Assembly (NCBI RefSeq): GCF_003755175.1
Contig: NZ_RKHX01000001.1
Coordinates: 496,001-560,000, forward strand
Source: Cellulomonas sp. PhB150
GTDB lineage: Bacteria > Actinomycetota > Actinomycetes > Actinomycetales > Cellulomonadaceae
Reading direction: 5' to 3'
DNA: 64,000 nt
Below the pieces are notes generated by a model, which was given only the letters and a program-made list of their open reading frames with translations, was not told the origin of the DNA and did no database searches. Both the position numbers and the translations under genes were made by a program. Shown here piece after piece: positions 60,515 to 64,000 of the stretch. How positions within the stretch are numbered: the first letter of the stretch is position 1; every line of letters begins with the position of its first letter.

Positions 60515-61867
60515 TCACGCGGAGCGGAGCAGCTCGACGACCTGGAAGGCCAGCTCGAGCGACTGCTGGTGGTTCAGGCGCGGGTCCACGAGCGTCTCGT
60601 AGCGACGCGCGAGGCCTTCGTCGTCGATCTCCTCGGAGCCGCCGAGCACCTCGGTGACGTCGTCGCCCGTGAGCTCGATGTGCAGGCCGCCGGGCACGGT
60701 GCCGAGCGCGCGGTGCACCTCGAAGAAGCCGGCCACCTCGTCCATCACGTCGGAGAACCGGCGCGTCTTGTAGCCCGACGCGGACGTGATGCCGTTGCCG
60801 TGCATCGGGTCGCAGACCCAGGTGACGGGGCGGCCGTCGGCCGTGACCTTCTCCACGAGTGCCGGCAGCAGGTCGCGGACCTTGCCGGCACCCATGCGCG
60901 TGATGAAGGTGATGCGGCCGGCCTCGCCCTGCGGGTTCAGCTTGTCGATCAGCGCGAGCGCGTCGTCGCCCGTCGTCGTCGGGCCCAGCTTGATGCCCAG
61001 CGGGTTCTGCACGCGCGAGAAGTAGTCGACGTGCGCGCCGTCGAGCTGCCGCGTGCGCTCCCCGATCCACACGAAGTGGCCCGAGCAGTCGTACGGCAGT
61101 CCCGTGCGCGAGTCGATCCGCGTCAGCGGGCGCTCGTAGTCGAGCAGCAGACCCTCGTGGCTCGAGAAGAAGTCCACGGAGCGCAGCGCGTCGAAGTCGG
61201 CACCGCACGCCGCCATGAAGCGGATCGCCCGGTCGATCTCCGCCGCGATCTCCTCGTAGCGCGAGTAGGCCGGGTTGGCCATGAAGCCGCGGTTCCACTC
61301 GTGCACGCGCAGCAGCGACGCGAAGCCGCCCGTCGTGAACGCCCTGATGAGGTTCAGCGTCGAGGCGGACGTGTGGTACGCCTCGAGCAGCCGCTGCGGG
61401 TCCGGCGTGCGGGCCTCGGGCGTGAACTCGTAGCCGTTGATGATGTCGCCGCGGAACGCGGGCAACGTCACCCCGTCGCGCGTCTCGGAGTCCGAGCTGC
61501 GGGGCTTGGCGTACTGGCCCGCCATCCGGCCCATCTTGATGACCGGCAGGCTCGCGCCGTACGTGAGCACGACCGCCATCTGCAGGATCGTCTTGATCTT
61601 GTTCCGGATGTTGTCCGCCGTGGCCTCGCCGAAGGTCTCGGCGCAGTCACCGCCCTGCAGCAGGAACGCCTCGCCGCGGCCGGCCGCGGCCAGCTGGGCA
61701 CGCAGGTGGTCGGCCTCGCCGGCGAACACCAGCGGAGGCAGGGTCGACAGGCGCGACGTCACCGTCTCGAGGGCGGCGGCGTCGGGCCACTGCGGCTGCT
61801 GGACGGCCGACATCGACCGCCAGGCGTCGAGGCCCTCGACGACGGCCGGGTCCGGCGCGACGCTCAT
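60515..61867 (-). CDS. aroG: 3-deoxy-7-phosphoheptulonate (DAHP) synthase, class II
   Basis: The 450-residue enzyme joins phosphoenolpyruvate and erythrose 4-phosphate, the first step of the shikimate pathway. Class II hallmarks are FLLQGGDCAETFGEATADNI (metal Cys), IKMGRMAGQYAKPRSSD, HFVWIGERTRQLDGAHVDYF, GIKLGPTTTGDDAL and WVCDPMHGNGITS. The N-terminus (DAWRSMSAVQQPQWPDAAAL) is typical. ATG 61867 overlaps the PFK stop by four bases, so glycolysis and aromatic synthesis genes are cotranscribed. It corresponds to Rv2178c; PEP supply from the coupled PFK gene is a sensible pairing. Confidence 0.97.
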   Translation of the reverse strand: MSVAPDPAVVEGLDAWRSMSAVQQPQWPDAAALETVTSRLSTLPPLVFAGEADHLRAQLAAAGRGEAFLLQGGDCAETFGEATADNIRNKIKTILQMAVVLTYGASLPVIKMGRMAGQYAKPRSSDSETRDGVTLPAFRGDIINGYEFTPEARTPDPQRLLEAYHTSASTLNLIRAFTTGGFASLLRVHEWNRGFMANPAYSRYEEIAAEIDRAIRFMAACGADFDALRSVDFFSSHEGLLLDYERPLTRIDSRTGLPYDCSGHFVWIGERTRQLDGAHVDYFSRVQNPLGIKLGPTTTGDDALALIDKLNPQGEAGRITFITRMGAGKVRDLLPALVEKVTADGRPVTWVCDPMHGNGITSASGYKTRRFSDVMDEVAGFFEVHRALGTVPGGLHIELTGDDVTEVLGGSEEIDDEGLARRYETLVDPRLNHQQSLELAFQVVELLRSA

Positions 61868-63084
61868 GAGTGGCTCGCCGGGACGAGATCCTGGCCGATG
61901 TCGGACAGCAGCGAGCCGAACCACGGCTGCGAGACGTCGAACGCCTTGCCGCCCGCGATGCGGGGGAACTCGATCGCGCGCAGCACGTCGTCCTGCTCCT
62001 CGTCGTGCCCGATCACACCGGACTCGCCGCGCAGGGCGCACTCGACCGCGAGGTCGGTCATCGACTTGATGAGGCGCAGGTCCTCGGCGTTCGCCGCCGC
62101 AGCGCGCGAGTAGTAGCCGGACTTCTGCACCATGGTCTTCTCGGCGCCGAGCTTCTCGCCGAACTGCTTGGCGAACCACTGGCCGGGGTTGACGGTGTCG
62201 AGCTTGACGTGGCCGAACGGGTCGCGCTCCACGGGCGTGCCCGCGGCCTCGAGCTGCTCGACGATCTCGTGCATGCCGGCGCCCTCGGACAGGAAGATGT
62301 TGACGTTGCCCTGGCTGTCCATGATGCCCTTGAGCCGCTCGGCCTCGGCGTCGATGTCGAGCGCGAGCTCGGGCACGAAGACCGCGTGGATGTCCCAGCG
62401 CTCGCGCGTCAGGCCGATCCCCGGGACCCACTCCTGCTGGTCGAGCCACTTGCGGTACTCGACGGCCGCGGCGGCGGTCAGCCACCCGCAGTGCCGACCC
62501 ATGACCTCGTGGACGATGAGCATGCGCGGGCCCGAGCGGTGCTCGCCGATGATGTTCGCGGCGAAGCCTGCGGCCTCCTCGGCGGCGGTCCAGGCGCCGA
62601 GCGACTGACGGATCGGGATCACGTCGTTGTCGATCGTCTTGGGCAGGCCGACGACGGTCAGGTCGTAGCCGTTCTCGTGCAGGTAGGCGGCCAGGTCGGC
62701 GGCGGTCGTGTTCGTGTCGTCGCCACCGATGGTGTGCAGCACGTCGACGCCGTCGGCCTTGAGACGCTCGGCGGCGACCTTCAGGGGGTCCTCACCCTCG
62801 GCGACCAGGCCACGCTTGACGCAGTCCTTGGCGTTGGTGAGCTTGACGCGCGAGTTGCCGATGGGCGAGCCGCCGAAGCGGTGCAGGATGCCGGCGTGCG
62901 CGCGGACCTCGTCGTCGATGACGATCTTGTCGCCGCGCAGGAGGCCGTAGTAGCCGTGCTCGTACGCGATGATCTCGACGTCCGGGGCGATCTCGGTGTA
63001 GCGCTCGATGAGGCCACCGACGGCGGACGACAGGCACGGAGCGAAGCCACCCGCGGTCAGGAGAGCGACGCGACGAACCGACAT
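61864..63084 (-). CDS. pfkA: phosphofructokinase, probably PPi-dependent
   Basis: The 406-residue PfkA-family enzyme phosphorylates fructose 6-phosphate. The donor-site motif reads HTIGGDDTNTTAAD (Asp123), and the catalytic loop reads GLPKTIDNDV (Lys149). Asp plus Lys at these two positions mark pyrophosphate-dependent enzymes, whereas ATP enzymes have Gly at both. HEVMGRHCGWLTAAAA is the substrate loop. It is longer than the 320-residue bacterial ATP enzyme, as PPi enzymes of actinobacteria are. PPi use makes the step reversible and saves ATP. ATG 63084 has GAGAGG nine bases upstream; an in-frame GTG at 63093 has no room for a ribosome site. Confidence 0.92.
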   Translation of the reverse strand: MSVRRVALLTAGGFAPCLSSAVGGLIERYTEIAPDVEIIAYEHGYYGLLRGDKIVIDDEVRAHAGILHRFGGSPIGNSRVKLTNAKDCVKRGLVAEGEDPLKVAAERLKADGVDVLHTIGGDDTNTTAADLAAYLHENGYDLTVVGLPKTIDNDVIPIRQSLGAWTAAEEAAGFAANIIGEHRSGPRMLIVHEVMGRHCGWLTAAAAVEYRKWLDQQEWVPGIGLTRERWDIHAVFVPELALDIDAEAERLKGIMDSQGNVNIFLSEGAGMHEIVEQLEAAGTPVERDPFGHVKLDTVNPGQWFAKQFGEKLGAEKTMVQKSGYYSRAAAANAEDLRLIKSMTDLAVECALRGESGVIGHDEEQDDVLRAIEFPRIAGGKAFDVSQPWFGSLLSDIGQDLVPASHS

Positions 63085-63132
63085 GAGACACACCTCTCGT
63101 AGAACTGCACTGTTGGACCTGCTCGCGCAGGG

Positions 63133-63140
63133 GTTCGAAC
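63133..63140. promoter_or_regulatory. GTTCGAAC palindrome upstream of pfkA
   Basis: The octamer is identical to the two elements in the pflB leader at 11789-11796 and 11803-11810. It lies 49 bases before the PFK start in the 117-base gap. The same gap holds a small CGGACC/GGTCCG hairpin at 63161-63180. Confidence 0.4.
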
Positions 63141-63201
63141 GTATGACGGCGGCCCGTGCCCGGACCGGGACCGAGGTCCGATCAGCGCGGGTGCGACGCG
63201 G

Positions 63202-64000
63202 TCATCCTACTGACGCGGCGTCCTCGTCCTGCGGGGGGACCGGAACCTGGACGTCCGGCACGGGGCGCCCGCCCGGCGCGGCCGGGAGCTGGTCGGGAGC
63301 GTCGCCCGTCACGGCCGGGTGGCCGGTCGCGATGCGCGCCTTCTGGGTCGCGGCGTAGACGTCCACGTACTCCTGGCCGGACAGGCTCATGATCGCGTAC
63401 ATGATCTCGTCGGTGACCGACCGCAGGATGAACCGGTCGTTCTCCATGCCCTGGTACCGGCTGAAGTCGAGGGGCTCGCCGACGACCATCCCGATCCGCA
63501 TGACCTTCGGGATCGTGCGGCCGAGCGGCTGCGCGACGTTCGTGTCCACCATGGCGACGGGCACGACGGGCGCTCCCGACTCGATCGCGAGCCGCGCGAT
63601 GCCGGTCTTGCCGCGGTAGAGGCGGCCGTCGGGGCTGCGGGTGCCCTCGGGGTAGATCCCGAACAGGCCACCCTCCTCCAGACGCCGCAGGCCGGTGCGC
63701 AGTGCGGCCTCGCTGGCCTTGCCGCCCCCACGGTCGACCGGGATGGTCCCGACGCCGCGGAAGAACCCGGCCTGGAGGCGGCCCTTGAGGCCCTGGCCGG
63801 TGAAGTACTCCTGCTTGCCGATGAACACCAGCTCGCGGTCGAGCATCAGCGGCAGGAAGAAGGAGTCGATGACGGCGAGGTGGTTGCTCGCGAGGATCGC
63901 CGCGCCCTCGGCGGGGATGTTCTGGGCACCACGGATCCACGGTCGGTAGACCAGGTGCAGGAGCGGACCCACGAAGACCCGCTTCATCAACCAGTAGAAC
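63202..64000 (-). CDS. plsC: 1-acyl-sn-glycerol-3-phosphate acyltransferase, PlsC type (5' end at window edge)
   Basis: About 265 residues are visible, and the frame begins FYWLMKRVFVGPLLHLVYRP. Base 64000 is the third base of the preceding codon and is a G on the coding strand, so the initiator may be the very next codon outside the window. Acyltransferase motifs are present: ILASNHLAVIDSFF (HX4D catalytic), GTIPVDRGGG, FGIYPEGTRSPDGRLYRGKT and APVVPVAMVDTN. It transfers an acyl chain from acyl-CoA or acyl-ACP to lysophosphatidate at the membrane. The last 45 residues are Pro-rich and disordered. It corresponds to Rv2182c and is read toward PFK. Confidence 0.92.
   Translation of the reverse strand, partial: FYWLMKRVFVGPLLHLVYRPWIRGAQNIPAEGAAILASNHLAVIDSFFLPLMLDRELVFIGKQEYFTGQGLKGRLQAGFFRGVGTIPVDRGGGKASEAALRTGLRRLEEGGLFGIYPEGTRSPDGRLYRGKTGIARLAIESGAPVVPVAMVDTNVAQPLGRTIPKVMRIGMVVGEPLDFSRYQGMENDRFILRSVTDEIMYAIMSLSGQEYVDVYAATQKARIATGHPAVTGDAPDQLPAAPGGRPVPDVQVPVPPQDEDAASVG

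Overview
This 64 kb window is chromosomal DNA of a very GC-rich actinobacterium. Gene content points to Cellulomonas or a close relative in the Micrococcales: actinobacterial signature families (DUF3000, DUF3159, DUF3710, DUF3093, DUF4193, DUF5998, SepH, a PknL-type PASTA kinase), a second type II topoisomerase (ParC/ParE), pyruvate formate-lyase with its activase, and a PFK with pyrophosphate-type residues. These fit a facultatively anaerobic sugar fermenter. The genus is an inference. Genes are packed tightly, no gap exceeds about 225 bases, and I saw no rRNA, tRNA, CRISPR array, insertion sequence or phage gene.

Layout. 1-2414: a cut ATP-grasp ligase (candidate peptidoglycan cross-bridge enzyme) coupled to gnd. 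2579-5068: DUF3000, a LuxR-type regulator and an RNase D-like protein. 5213-8565: a fadA-fadB pair for beta-oxidation. 8620-11776: pflB-pflA. 11935-12699: an orphan secreted protein. 12696-14570: dxs. 14793-18510: a coupled operon of guaB1, a glutamine amidotransferase, a Nudix hydrolase and an APH-fold kinase. 18512-20343: a divergent MarR/cupin pair and a hydrolase. 20375-23119: aconitase. 23265-25774: a 55-residue protein and a large secreted repeat protein.

25812-35384 is the conserved block around potassium control (trkA pair), dut and suhB: RNA methyltransferase, APC permease, trkA-trkA, DUF3159, OB-fold, DUF3710, dut, DUF3093, DUF4193, suhB and a TRIC channel. 35509-41811: sepH, tdk, a phosphodiesterase, DUF5998 and a GNAT/acyl-CoA-synthetase fusion. 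41934-48419: parC and parE converge around a lysoplasmalogenase and a double GNAT protein. 48593-52944: a zinc-ribbon protein, an MFS exporter with its ArsR-like repressor, a PH-like protein and the primary sigma factor. 53144-60465: USP, DUF4192, a lipoprotein, a prenyl synthase, an Rv2175c-type DNA-binding protein, a LysM transglycosylase and the PASTA kinase. 60515-64000: aroG, PFK and an acyltransferase cut by the window end.

How the genes work together. Carbon metabolism is spread through the window (gnd, PFK, pfl, aconitase, fadAB), and pflB and PFK share a GTTCGAAC element in their upstream regions. Cell-wall and lipid genes (ATP-grasp ligase, dxs, prenyl synthase, LysM transglycosylase, PASTA kinase, PlsC) form a second theme. 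Many genes in operons overlap by 4 bases (ATGA, GTGA or TTGA). At least twelve transcription units look leaderless, with a TANNNT box 6-8 bases before the start codon. Gene order from DUF3000 to the sigma factor follows the Rv2680-Rv2703 order of Mycobacterium tuberculosis with accessory operons inserted. The stretch from the prenyl synthase to the acyltransferase follows Rv2173-Rv2182c.
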